64,000 bases of DNA, taken from NCBI RefSeq assembly GCF_000002425.4, contig NC_037271.1, forward strand, positions 12,617,792-12,681,791, in the 5' to 3' direction. A program made the translations under genes and the position numbers. This document shows positions 50,011 through 61,167 of this stretch, piece after piece; the first letter of the stretch is position 1; each line of letters starts with the position of its first letter. This DNA is from Physcomitrium patens (lineage: Eukaryota; Streptophyta; Bryopsida; Funariales; Funariaceae). The notes beneath the pieces were generated by a model. That model was not told the origin of the DNA. It saw only the letters and a program-made list of their open reading frames with translations, and made no database searches.

Positions 50011-51085
50011 CTAGTTGGTGACCTCTGCAGTAGCCTTCTCTGAATTTTTGGAGCTGCTAAGATGGCTAAAGCCAGGGTGGGGTTTTTGTTGGCTGAATGC
50101 AGGGTGGACGGGAGGGCCACCAGTTGGCTCTACGTGCACCCATTTGCGACCTGTCAAAGGATCTTTCGCAAACTTTACCTGCCCACCCGCAAGTGCAAAC
50201 AAGGTATGGTCTCGGCCCATGCCTACAAAATCGCCCGGATGAAACCTAGTGCCTCGCTGCCGGACAATGATATTTCCCGGTATTACCTTCTGCAAGAACA
50301 GAGGAAAATTCAATATGAGTTGAAGTGTTCGAAGCTGTACACATCACATAAAAATTGGAGGAACGAGGCTCAAGGCGTGGCTATGTCGTAGACAAAACCG
50401 CGCAAAATCATTGCGAAATCAAAGAGCAACCTACCCTAAAAAAATTTAAATTCAGTCGTTGCATGAGTAAAATCAAAAATGCTAAATCAATCACGTGCCG
50501 AAAGAAAGACACATGACAATAATGTTCTAATTACATGTACAGCAAGAAAAATTGATTTTCTACGAGAGAGAGAGTTGAGGAGATAGCAAAATAAAAAGAC
50601 GAAAAAAACTAACAAATTGTAGACCTACATATGGTTCAGACAGACGGCGGATCCTCTTACCTGTCCTCCATACTTCTTCACTCCAAGGTTTTTAGGTAAA
50701 GAATCGCGGCCATTCTGAGTCGAACCTCCGGCTTTCTTCGTAGCCCACCTTCTGAACAGCAAAGACGCAGCACCCACTCCTTCACCCCCTACCACCTCTG
50801 CCAAGTACAAACAAATTCACCGAATTTTCCAAAGCACGCATCCGAAATTAACGAAAAGAAAAACTCCCATACTAACCCCAAGGAGAGCTCTTTTTTCGCG
50901 TAATCGATCCACAGGAAAAATCAACTGCACTTGTCATTCTCTAGAACATAAACCTACGGTGTCTAACTCAAAAATCTCACAAAACCGAAAAGTAACAGCT
51001 GAAACATACCAGCGTTGTAGCTCGCGGGGCCGAGCGACGATGCAGCATCTACGAAGCGCTTAGCAAATTGTGCAACCCTGGCCAT
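50011..51085 (-). CDS. Mitochondrial large ribosomal subunit protein bL27m
   Basis: Three exons: 51,085-51,010, 50,797-50,661 and 50,289-50,011, with GT-AG introns; the joined CDS is 492 nt, 163 residues. bL27 sits near the peptidyl-transferase centre of bacterial-type ribosomes. The bL27 core is about residues 60-115: [14 protein letters not shown], then [19 protein letters not shown] and [11 protein letters not shown]. An Arg/Ala-rich, amphipathic N-terminus ([12 protein letters not shown]) suits a mitochondrial presequence. The C-terminal extension ([17 protein letters not shown] to a Ser/Lys-rich tail) resembles plant mitochondrial rather than plastid bL27. Exon 1 ends in phase 1, exon 2 in phase 0; both junctions rebuild conserved sequence (GGQ|KVIPG). 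Mitochondrial targeting is inferred from these features. Confidence 0.93.
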
Positions 51086-52263
51086 GATCGATCGATCGAC
51101 TGGGCGCAGCAGACTGGAGACCTTGAAGAATTTGTACCCAATGAATTTTTTCGCAGGTAGACATTTAGGGTTTTAGCATCTTGCACTGTCTTGCTTCGAG
51201 AGTCCGGACACGAACGCCGTGGTTCATCCTTAGCCGACTTTTTTTATTCATCCATTTTCGGAGACCATTCCGTTTCAGAACTTGTTCACCTGTTCGGAAT
51301 CTGCTCTTGAAGCTTTTGGACGTTTGGAATCTAGGTTTACTTATCCCACTATAATTTCCACTTGTCCTTCAGAATGTTTCAGTGTTCTTTGTGTGATCAC
51401 TCCACAAATACATGATTTGAGGAGTTTGTTGTTAAATGAGCGATGCAGTTTGAACTTCCAGAGGGCTTTCTCTACTTGTATCAAAATGCATGGCTACTTC
51501 AATCAACGGGAAGCAAGTCGTTCTGTGTGTTTTTGTGAAGATCTCTCAACGCCATAAGATTCTGGTGTCTGATGTCTCAAGTTGTGCACATTTGTATTTC
51601 CATTGTGCAGTGGACAGTGATACCACGCTGAGCAACCGATGTCTGGGGAACAATATGAACGCCCCGGATGAGTTGATGCAAATTCATTGTAGAATGAAGC
51701 ACAGGAGTAGCACTAGAAGAGACAAATAATTCCAGCATACTTTCAAAGTCTTCATGATGAAGCACAAGGGACACCAACACATTTCCCACTTGACTCTCTA
51801 CAACAGCTTAAAATCTGGGGCTACTAGTGAGGACTTCAGGTAGAGATAAAGGCGCAAAATCAATGTGCTTCAAGGTTACATCTTATGCATGCGTTTGCAA
51901 AGCCTGTATTTAGTTTAAGCCTGCAAATTCCTGACACGAATTATCGAGGCAAAAGAATACTCTCACACAACATTCAAGAGCATGAACTATCGAACCCAGG
52001 ACATTAAAAGACAGTGATCCTGAACTAGTTTCACACGCCACTGCAAACGCGAAGCTATCTGCAACCTATATTTTAGAGAATTACAAAGACATTTGATAAA
52101 TTTGTATTCGTAGAGTTATAATCAAAGTTATCACTGCAATCTGAAATCTCGCAACCTATTATGGTGGTATACCTGAAGTTGCCGGACTGCCCACAGGAGG
52201 ATAAAAATTGAGACTCCCAAGGCAAGCGCCAAATCTAAATGATATCTAGGTATCTTCAATCTC
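51086..52263 (-). promoter_or_regulatory. bL27m promoter/leader and Cpn60-alpha 3' flank
   Basis: A 1.18-kb gap between two same-strand genes. Near the bL27m start is a CGATCGATCGATC palindrome (about 51,087-51,098). A telo-box-like AGGGTTTT (about 51,168-51,175, plus-strand reading) lies about 85 bp upstream of the ATG; such boxes are common in plant ribosomal protein promoters. The frames here (51,282-51,557; 51,490-51,729; 51,577-51,789) are unsupported. Confidence 0.5.
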
Positions 52264-55200
52264 CTAATATCCGAGTTGAGGCATTCCAGGTAGTTCAGAG
52301 ACGCCAGAGGGTTGCTTTACCTTATCAAACACAACGGCTTGGGTGCTTAGAACCATACCAGCAACGGAGGCAGCATTTTGTAAGGCACACCTGGTAACCT
52401 TTGCTGGGTCAATTACACCTGACTCTAGAAGGTTCTCGTATTTGTCTGACATTGCATTGTATCCAAAAGCCCACTCAAGATCTAATATCTTCTCGACCAC
52501 TACATCGCCTTCCACCCCTGCGTTGCTTGCAATCAGCGATGCAGGTGCTAACAATGCCTGCAACCATTCCAAATGGGAAAAAGTACCCCTTCTCATCAGT
52601 ACATAGTGCGTGTAAGCTACTGAAACCAATACCCATCTGATGTTAACTCAAATACATCCGAGATGTTATTTGATTGTAAGCAACGTGGCTAAATTAAAAA
52701 ACCTTGGTAGTGAAACTCCTGACCTTTTGCACAATATCAGCTCCAAGCATCTCCTCAGGGTCTTGGAACGAGATTTTTATACTTGGCACGAAGGATGATA
52801 AATGAACAAGGGCCGCACCGCCACCAGGAACAATGCCTTCCGCGATGGCGGCAAAAGTTGCGTTCTTAGCATCCTCAATTCGTAGCTTCCGATCCACCAA
52901 CTCTATCTCAGTTGCACCTCCAACCTGAGCAGCAAAACGTTCTCAGGTTAAAATTTTACCTCTTCCTGCAGTTGAAATTCAGAAATGATAGATGAAAAAT
53001 CCCCTTTGAGCACCAAGATACATTTCAGAGTGAACAAAGATCTCCCAGTTTAATTTGGGCAAAAAGCCTGTAGTGAAAAATGAACGAATAGGATACTGCA
53101 TCCAGATAGAATGCATCACATCATGCTTCCAAGTGACAGTACGATTGTGAAAGAATTGTTCAATAGCTAAATCATCTTTACCAGCTTCAGATCGTAAACA
53201 GTAATTACATGGTGATGTGGAAAAATGCCCGTGTTTCCATTATTATGTTATCAGAACAAGGGCATGGCTGCTGTAAATACCTTAATAACAGCAACACCGC
53301 CAGATAGTTTGGCAATGCGCTGAGAGAGCAACTGTGCTTCTCTAGAAGATGATGTCTCTGCCATTTCCTTCTTCAATTGAGCAACGCGGGCCTGAATTTC
53401 TTCTTTAGTTGCGTTATCAGAGATAATGATAGTTTTTTTATCAGAGATAGTAACTTTTCTGGCCACTCCTAACTGGTAGACGGAAGCGTCTTCCACAGAC
53501 ATCCCGAGATCCGAAGCTAAGAAGTCAGCACCTGAAGACAACTGAGCACAATGAAGACGACTGTAACAAAGACACATCGTATTCTCCACATCAAGACGTG
53601 TAAAACACACTTCGTTTTAAGATGTAGAGCTGGAACTGAGTTTCTACTTAGATTTAGACGAAAGACGAGCAGGTGATATTCAAATGAGTGATGAAAAACC
53701 TGTCAGAATTGCAATATCTTGAAGAAGCGCTTGTTTGCTGGGTCCATATCCATGAGCTTTGATTGCAGCCACTTTTACAATTCCTCGCAACTTATTCACT
53801 ACCAATGTTGCTAGCGCTTCACCAGACACATCCTCCGCAATGATTAGAAGAGGAACATTCAACTGAGTGGTTTTCTCAATCATTGTTATGATCTCCTTGA
53901 TGCTGGTAATAGGTGCATCTGTAACAAGAACCTTGCAGTTCTCAAACTCTACTAAAAGCTTCTCCTGATTGGTGACGAAATGAGGAGATAGGTAGCCCTT
54001 TTCAATCTACAAAAGGAGTGAAACTTACCAAGTCATCATCTTATCAGAGTACCTTGCAATTCATAGATTCTTGAGGCCCAGCAGATAAATATGCACCCCG
54101 GGTATAGTGGTGAACAAAATTTCATCCACTGGTAGAAATAGGTCAGTGAATCACAGAAGCAGCATGCGAAAGATTACGGTAGTAAGTTGCTGAAACAGTT
54201 CAAGCAATAATACCAGACTTACCTCCATGCCTTCCTCCACTTTGATTGTTGTCTCAAAAGAGGAAGAAGATTCGATTGACAAAACACCATCGGGCCCAAC
54301 CTTCTCAATCGCATCGGCAATCATAGTCCCAACAAAATCGTCATTCCCAGCAGATATGGAGGCTACAGCTGTACAGAACATGTCAGAAGAATACTCTTAT
54401 GTACTGATAGGACCAAACACCTGAAATATGAGCTAGTTATACTCACATGAACCTGACAAACGGATTCATTCATGATTCTACCTTTAATGTCATCACGGCC
54501 TTGCACCGGACGAGACTGCCTCTTGAGCTCCTCAATAAGAGCTGAAATCGTCTTGTCAATTCCTTTCTTAATAGCTATTGGATTGGCACCTGCACTGACA
54601 TTCTGGAGCCCGAGTTTTATGAATTCCCTTGCAAGCACACAGGCAGTAGTGGTACCATCACCTGCAGAGTCATTTGTCTTGCTAGCAACCTGCAAACGTA
54701 CAAAGAGTGAAGAAAATCTATGTCACTTACTTAATTTGAGTTCCACGAGTTATGACACAGCATTACTTCTAGTACTACGGACAGTTAAAAAACTCCAGTG
54801 TGGAGCATATGAAGGTTATAATAACAAAGTAAGAATTTCTGTTTAGACAAATTTGCAATTTACGTCATGGAACAAGCAGATCAAACAACTTAATGGGTAA
54901 TCCTCCAAGTCAAACCGAATAAGCTTAATAAATGAAGAGGACATTAAGTAAATCATTTATGATTGACCCTGAGAAATTATGCAGGTTGAGAACAAGCTTG
55001 TATGTGCATTACCTCTCTGATAAGAGCTGCTCCCGCATTTTCTATTGAATTAGGAAGATCAATAGCACGTGCAATTGTGACACCATCATTTATCACCTTG
55101 GGTTCGCTAGGATCATCAAGAACCACATTACGTCCTGTACTCATATCAATCAAGCAACACCAAATTTTAAGTAGAAACACAGATGACCGCTTCATAACTT

Positions 55201-56080
55201 AAAGATCGTCACGCAGCGGGATGTTATCACTGTCCTGAGGAAAAGAAATAAAAGAAATAAAATAAAAAAAGAAAAAGAAAAAAGAAGAAGATTACGGCAT
55301 CAACAAGTGCAACAAAAAACAGATAAAAACCTCCTAAATGTGAATTCTCATCATGCTGCCAAAAGACAATGAAAGAAGAGACCTAATATCACCTCGCGGC
55401 CCTAACGTAACACCTACAGCATCCGCCAGCTTGTCAATTCCTGCTTGAAGTGCTGATCGAGATTCTTGGTCGAAGAGAATTTCTTTAGCAGCAGATGTAA
55501 CAACCAATTTACTATTGTTGCCCCTCCGATTCCCAAGATGGCTATGCCTAGGTACGGCAAATAGAGTGCAACGTTGCAAGTATGCAGTTATTCTCTGACT
55601 TTTCTTCAGCTGCATCCCCAGTATGTGGAAAAAATACAGAAAGCTACAAAGATAAGCACCACATCCGATATCAAATTGATAAACACTGCAAATACTCACA
55701 CTAATGACTTCAATACCGGTATCTAGGTACATCCATCGACAAGAAAACGCGATTATCTGCTCTCGGATAAGACATGTTTGAACCAATATAAGGCGTGATT
55801 CCTTTCTGGGACAAGAACTAGGGCAAAATGTGCAAATTACACGTGAACTAAATTATTTCAGTATAATGAAATTTTCAAATAAGTTAAACTACAAAGGATA
55901 GAGATAAAAGATGGAAATTTTTTCAAGACCACAAACCTCAATTTGAGAGGCGGCGCATATCAGGGGGATAAGATTCAGCTCCCTCTTATCACACCCTGTC
56001 TTGTACCGCATACACCCCAAAACAAACGATGATGATTTTGCAGCCGCAACAGGCATGGGTTGCTGATAACATGCTGCCAT
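52264..56080 (-). CDS. Plastid chaperonin-60 subunit alpha (RuBisCO large subunit-binding protein alpha)
   Basis: Nine exons: 56,080-55,937; 55,609-55,393; 55,134-55,013; 54,689-54,482; 54,368-54,223; 54,006-53,700; 53,531-53,281; 52,924-52,724; 52,557-52,264. All junctions are GT-AG and in phase; CDS 1,890 nt, 629 residues. With beta subunits it forms the stromal GroEL-like double ring that folds imported and plastid-made proteins. Alpha rather than beta is shown by [21 protein letters not shown]- and [19 protein letters not shown]-type blocks. GDGTTT (ATP site) is at residues 171-176; the Asp equivalent to GroEL Asp398 is in [10 protein letters not shown] (about 483); GGGAA is near 500. The first 90 or so residues are a Ser/Arg-rich transit peptide, longer than usual; exons 1-2 are the least certain. 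Odd: the apical KAPGFG motif is KAHGYGPSK (residues 363-370). The tail ends GMPQLGY. Confidence 0.93.
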
Positions 56081-56713
56081 TCGGAACCTCTCTTCGACAA
56101 GCTCCGATTGCAACCCACGAATTCCTCAACAATCACCTAAAAATCACTGTCGAACTACCAAGTCTGTAAGGGCGGAGTGCTGGCATTTGCTCAAAACATC
56201 ATTTGTTGCCCATTCTCATTCAAATTAAACGCAGAAAATTGCTACAGAAAGACTAGTGGTGCATTAAAACGCTAATGTATGTGCCAATTATCAGAGCCTT
56301 GGACAAAGTCGCAAGAAATTCATGAACAGACAGAGATCAATCCGAAGTGCAACCGCAACGAACTTCTCACACTGCTGCGGAGCTTCTCTCGCGCAGGTTG
56401 TTCGAGACTTATACCTGTCTATATACCCGTCAGGGGTATCAAAGTTCATAAACAAGAGTATCAGCCTCGGAATGGAACTCCTCACACAGGGTATTAAGAA
56501 AACCAGATAGGGTATAAGTATGAGGTTCAAGCGGTCGTCTTCCCGCTCAAAGATGAAAGAGTGTTGAATCGTATTTCCTCACCGACAGAAACCCGTGGCA
56601 TTGAGTAAAACATTTTTACTGATTTTGATTTTAATTTCTAGTTTTGCACAAGAGACATCTCTGGTGCTCTATTAAAAAAAAGAATATATATAGGAGAATG
56701 ATAAAAAGATTCA
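56081..56713 (-). promoter_or_regulatory. Cpn60-alpha upstream region
   Basis: Balanced composition up to about 56.6 kb, then AT-rich. Presumed 5' leader and promoter; no firm element positions. Overlapping frames at 56,279-56,530 on both strands have no known motif. Confidence 0.4.
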
Positions 56714-56874
56714 GGATTTTACTAAATTTACCCACCCATTCTAATCATCATTAAGAAAAAAAATGACCTCTAGATTCATTTCTCTACTACTTAGATCTGA
56801 AACTAGTGAAAACCAATCACATTCATCATGATTTTCATATTCTTCATCATGGGTAGGTCAATTTAGTAAAAACC
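56714..56874. mobile_element. MITE-like element, copy 1
   Basis: A 161-bp unit bounded by 26-nt inverted repeats: 56,714-56,739 (GGATTTTACTAAATTTACCC...) and 56,849-56,874, 23 of 26 positions complementary. Weaker pairing continues outward. The interior has no coding capacity. A second copy is at about 18,430-18,655. Superfamily not determinable from two copies. Confidence 0.65.
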
Positions 56875-59682
56875 TCTATCTATTTTCCATACCTTATTGT
56901 GACCTAATTGTGACCTAATTTTTGTTAATGTAAATAATATATCTCCTTCAAAACCTTGGAAAGAAAGACCTCAACTTGTTGGCAATATCTTATTTGTTGT
57001 GATCCCAACTCCACAATACTAAATTAAATGTAGAGTTTACTTTATAATTATTGTGATTTACATGTTTTATCTAAATATTACTTATGATCAGATATTAAAG
57101 TTTACAGTTTTGTCAATGTGGTAGAAAATGGCATGTGCTTACTTGGGAACAGAATGAAATTATATTATCCTTTTCAAGTCAACATAATGTAGTGGAAAAA
57201 TAACTTATATTTACTTGTCTTATATATTTTTATGCAATTTTAACTTGATGCATGCATAATTATGGTCTTTTGAAAAAGATTTGGATTAAATTTAAAGGAC
57301 AATTATCAAACTTATTTATTCCAAATTCTATTATTTAATGTGATAATCTATAATTAATTAAAATTCATTTAATCCTTGAAAAATCACTTATTTTTAGTTT
57401 AACAAATTACTTTTATCTACTAATATATTTTACAAAAAAATTATTCTCATAATTATTAAAAATGTTTTAAACTATATAAAAAAACTATAAAACTTTATAA
57501 TAATTTTTTATTATTATTATTATCTATTCTATATTTTTAAATTATAAAAATTTTAAAAATGTTTTAAGTAATTCATTTTTTAAAACCTAATAATGTAAAA
57601 GGATTTTTTGTAATAACATATGAATTTTAAGTTTTGGTATGGCACAAAATAACTAAAGATATCAAAAAATTAAAATTAAAATTAAAATCAAAAATCATAT
57701 GGCTACAATAGCTTTAGTTAAAGGGGGTCTTTTTACTTCAAAGACAAGATGAGAGGCTGCAACTTTTAAATCTTTTAATTAGTTGAATTCAACAAGCTCA
57801 ATTAGTTAGATTTATACTTAAGAAAAATTAGTTCAAGAGGTTGTGAAAGAAAAAGTTAAGGTAGAATGTATTCTTTTTCGCATAGCAAAAACAATATTGA
57901 CTCAAAGGATTTTAGGTGGGCTAAGAGGTGGTTTTAAAAAGCTTTGAAAAGCTACATGAAAAATCACTAAAAATCACCATAAAATTTTAAAATATTAAAA
58001 AAAAAAAAAAAAAAAAAAAACTCATTTTTTTTACACTTCTTATAATTGTTAGAATCAAGATATCAGTTCATAAACCTAGATTTCTAATGAAATAATATTT
58101 TGATTTGTTTTAAGTCCTCTTTTCACTTTATACTATATCTAAAGGTCTAGGCATCTAAAGAAGAGTTTCTTTTCACTGAGAGTTTCTTTTCAATAAGTGT
58201 AAAACCTTGGTAAGGACTTAGGATTCCAAAGCGGGCTTTTCAGTACAAAGATCTCCAAAACATGTTTTTTCTTCATATATACTTTAACAAAAATTTGACC
58301 AAAAAATCCTACAATGGTATGTTTTTCTAAATGTGTTGTACAGGTTTTAATGTTGTCACAGAATTTATTTAAATGTATTCCAAAAAAGTTGAATATTGTT
58401 GAATTATTTACTTAGGAATTGCTACAGTCAAACTCTCCTGTTGTCAGAAATTACCAAACAGCAGAAATAATACTGTTTGTTGACGTGAAAAAAAATTTAC
58501 ATGTATAGTGTGTGATGATACAGTTACTTTAAATATTATTGATGCAGTGGATGAGATAACAACTATTGATTTGCTATGGGGTATTAAGAATTACAATAAA
58601 TGATGTGTAACGTATGTTGTACTCTTTCAATCTGAAGAGGTATTTGATGAAAATTATGTCCTCTGATGTTGTTTTAATTGCTAATACGCAGCATTGATGC
58701 GGAATATCGTCTTCGTCACTATATATTTTGGGAGTACATGTGTGTCAGGATTGTGTACCTATGTTTTTTTAAGATTAACACCGCAAGTGAAGAAGGCAAA
58801 GAAAACAGAATCACACCACTTCATTTCTAAGACAGAAAGAGATGAGATATGTACGACACAATAATTCATTACATGTTGCGAAGTTGTTGATCTTAGAAAG
58901 ATTAACTGAGATCTGGGTCCATAGTTGCAAATGAACTCCAGAAATTCAAATTTAACAAACAGGAGAGATATTCATACATTACAGAAGGAAAATCATCTGA
59001 AATCAACTCCAGATTAATTGAAAGGTTCTATTAACACTACACTACAGTGCTCGAAATACGGGAAGGTGAGGCTCTACACGGTTGCCCTAGTCACCAATCT
59101 TCCCTGCAGTCAGGGGCACAGTCATCAGAATGAAGCAACTGAATTTCGTGAAAAAGCGCAGAAACCATTCCGAAGAGTGGGCACAGTGCACGTACTTTAA
59201 TGCAACTTTCTGTCATGTTTTACTATCAAGCTTCGAGAGAGTTAACTAAATATTTGTGACCTGACACTAGTCCAGTTCTTTTAAAATGTACTGAGTGGGT
59301 TAAAGGACTTGTTGTAGGGGGACTCCAAACGCTTGGGAGTTCGACATCAGAACTCGTGATACTTGTGGACTCTCTTTTAAGTAGAGAATCCAACTTATCA
59401 TACTCGAAGCTAGAATAGGTTCAGAGTTTACCATGAGCTCGGTAAACTAATACCCACAACAGTTGTATTAGATAATCTTTTGTGACTGATTAAGTCGTTC
59501 AGGAATTCCCAACAGAGGTACCAAAAATTTCAGCAGAAGTTATACATAGCCCCTGCCCTGGTCGAAGGCACATGCCGCGAATTCACCACGATCTGACATC
59601 CAGTTGACTAGTAAGAGCTTGAAGCCAAAGTTTCAGGGGGGGACACTTACGAGATTTCAAGGCAGTTTAGTCGGCAAATTCC
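56875..59682. other. AT-rich intergenic DNA, then 3' flank of CP12
   Basis: 56.9-58.8 kb is AT-rich (A tract at 57,997-58,020). From 58.8 kb the composition is balanced and includes the probable CP12 3' UTR. The frame 59,018-59,200 has no known motif. Confidence 0.5.
57755..57893 (+). repeat. Dispersed repeat, copy 2
   Basis: Partner of 38,390-38,535 (ACTTTTAAATCTTTTAATTA, AATTAGTTAGATTTATACTT, then a GTATTCTTTTTCGCA end matching TATACTTTTTTCTTACA). Same order and orientation. Confidence 0.5.
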
Positions 59683-60063
59683 TCAGGTGTTGTAGACGCG
59701 GCACTCATCGGCTTCGGGGTTGTCATTGCAGTACTTATCGATAGGATCCTCGGTCTTGGCCTGCTCCTTGGCAGCAGCCTCCACCTCGTCCCACGCGGCC
59801 GCGCACTCCTCCGACTGGTTGTCACCCGCGCAAACCTCCTGCGCGTCCTCGATCTTCGTCGCCACCTTGTCGTCAGTGTTGATCGCGGGGCCTGACGACC
59901 CAGTGGGCGTGGCCATGCACACAAGCCTCAGCCGCGGTGCGGCGCGAGTGGTGGTCCAGGCACCCTGAGCTTGGACGCGGGGGAAGGAGACCTGGGGAGT
60001 GAGCAAGGAGGCGGCGAGCTGCGCGCTCGGTGCAGCCACGGTAAGCATCGCTGCAGCAGCCAT
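59683..60063 (-). CDS. CP12: CP12, chloroplast redox regulator of the Calvin cycle
   Basis: 126 residues, one exon. CP12 is a small, largely disordered stromal protein that in the dark (oxidised) binds NADP-GAPDH and phosphoribulokinase and shuts both off; thioredoxin reduction in light releases them. Both Cys pairs are present: C78 and C87 (CAGDNQSEEC) and C112 and C121 (CNDNPEADEC), each with 8 residues between. The AWD core is A90-W91-D92 and the C-terminus CRVYNT has the conserved C-R-x-Y ending that enters the GAPDH active site. Residues 1-50 form an Ala/Ser/Arg-rich transit peptide, cleavage likely near RLRLVCMA. The start at 60,063 is chosen because the transit peptide begins MAAAAM; an in-frame ATG at 60,090 would add nine residues (MCVCVSVSV) unlike a transit peptide. 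Confidence 0.95.
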   Translation of the reverse strand: MAAAAMLTVAAPSAQLAASLLTPQVSFPRVQAQGAWTTTRAAPRLRLVCMATPTGSSGPAINTDDKVATKIEDAQEVCAGDNQSEECAAAWDEVEAAAKEQAKTEDPIDKYCNDNPEADECRVYNT

Positions 60064-60420
60064 TACCGAAACTGATACACAGACGCACACTGTTCGGAAA
60101 AACTAGAATCAGATAATGACGAGATCTACGAGGGCTCTCACTAAGTAGGAATCGGAGAGCTGGGTTCGGCGTCTAGGGAGGAATCAGTGCAAGTGGTGGG
60201 TGGTGGCATGGCATCCACCAGATAAGGTGGATCGATCCGCGACCAAACGATCATCGGAGACGACACCGGGTGCTTTTTTCCTTTTCCGCGACGCCGGCAC
60301 TGCGAGTCACTTTGCGTGAGCTGCCGCGTGGGTGCATGCGCGTCTGTAATTGGGCAGTGGGAAGCCTCTTTCTTATGAGCGATATTTTGATTTCCTTTTG
60401 TTTTTCAACAGATATTTCAC
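60064..60420 (-). promoter_or_regulatory. CP12 leader and promoter
   Basis: GC-rich upstream DNA. No clear TATA box is visible, and the transcription start cannot be placed. Contains the I-box listed separately. Confidence 0.45.
60221..60227 (+). promoter_or_regulatory. I-box core GATAAGG upstream of CP12
   Basis: GATAAGG about 160 bp upstream of the CP12 ATG. The I-box (GATAAG) is a known element of light-responsive photosynthesis promoters, which fits CP12; a single 7-mer is weak evidence. Confidence 0.35.
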
Positions 60421-61101
60421 ATTTTGTATCTGTTCACTTTTGGTGAGAACAGCGACATTGTAATATCAAGGATAGTAACATGTTTGAGATTCTTCATTGT
60501 GAAGGTGGATTTGCACGTTGCTTGAACATTCTGTAATGAGTTACTACTCTTCAGTTTTTGTTGCATGAGGAGGGTTTGTAGTGGAACTGTTTGAGGTAGT
60601 TGATCAAATGCATTCAGTTGCAGTGATGTCTTAAAGATGTGTTTTTTTGTGGTGCAAAATTCAAGTTGATATTCTTTCAAGATTTGGAATGATTGAATAT
60701 TAATGAAAAGGTCAGGCTTTATAATAATGTTAATTTTTAGATGGATCTCTTGCAAAAAGAAAAAAGAAATTTTAAGTGTAAAAATCATGTTGAAAGTTTG
60801 TGCAACAACCAATAACATTTGAATCATGCAACAAAAGTACAGTTTTTTTTATTTGTGTAAACTTCAAAATTCTAATAACTATCAATTAATACCAAGTAAA
60901 ATTTTGCCTCACAAATAAATCATTATTATTTATAAAATACAACATGATGTAAGGAAATTATTTTAATGTTTCAAAACATTTGATTTGGTATCAAATGTAA
61001 CAATATTAGATATGATTTTTTAAAAAATATTATATGATTTTAATTTGATATTTCCATAGTTTTATAGAAAATGCCATTACTATTTTGAATACACAATCAA
61101 A

Positions 61102-61167
<66 letters not shown>

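Noticed and set aside
59667-59968. Arg/Ser-rich frames overlapping CP12 on both strands
   Set aside because: Out-of-frame shadows of the GC-rich CP12 coding sequence.
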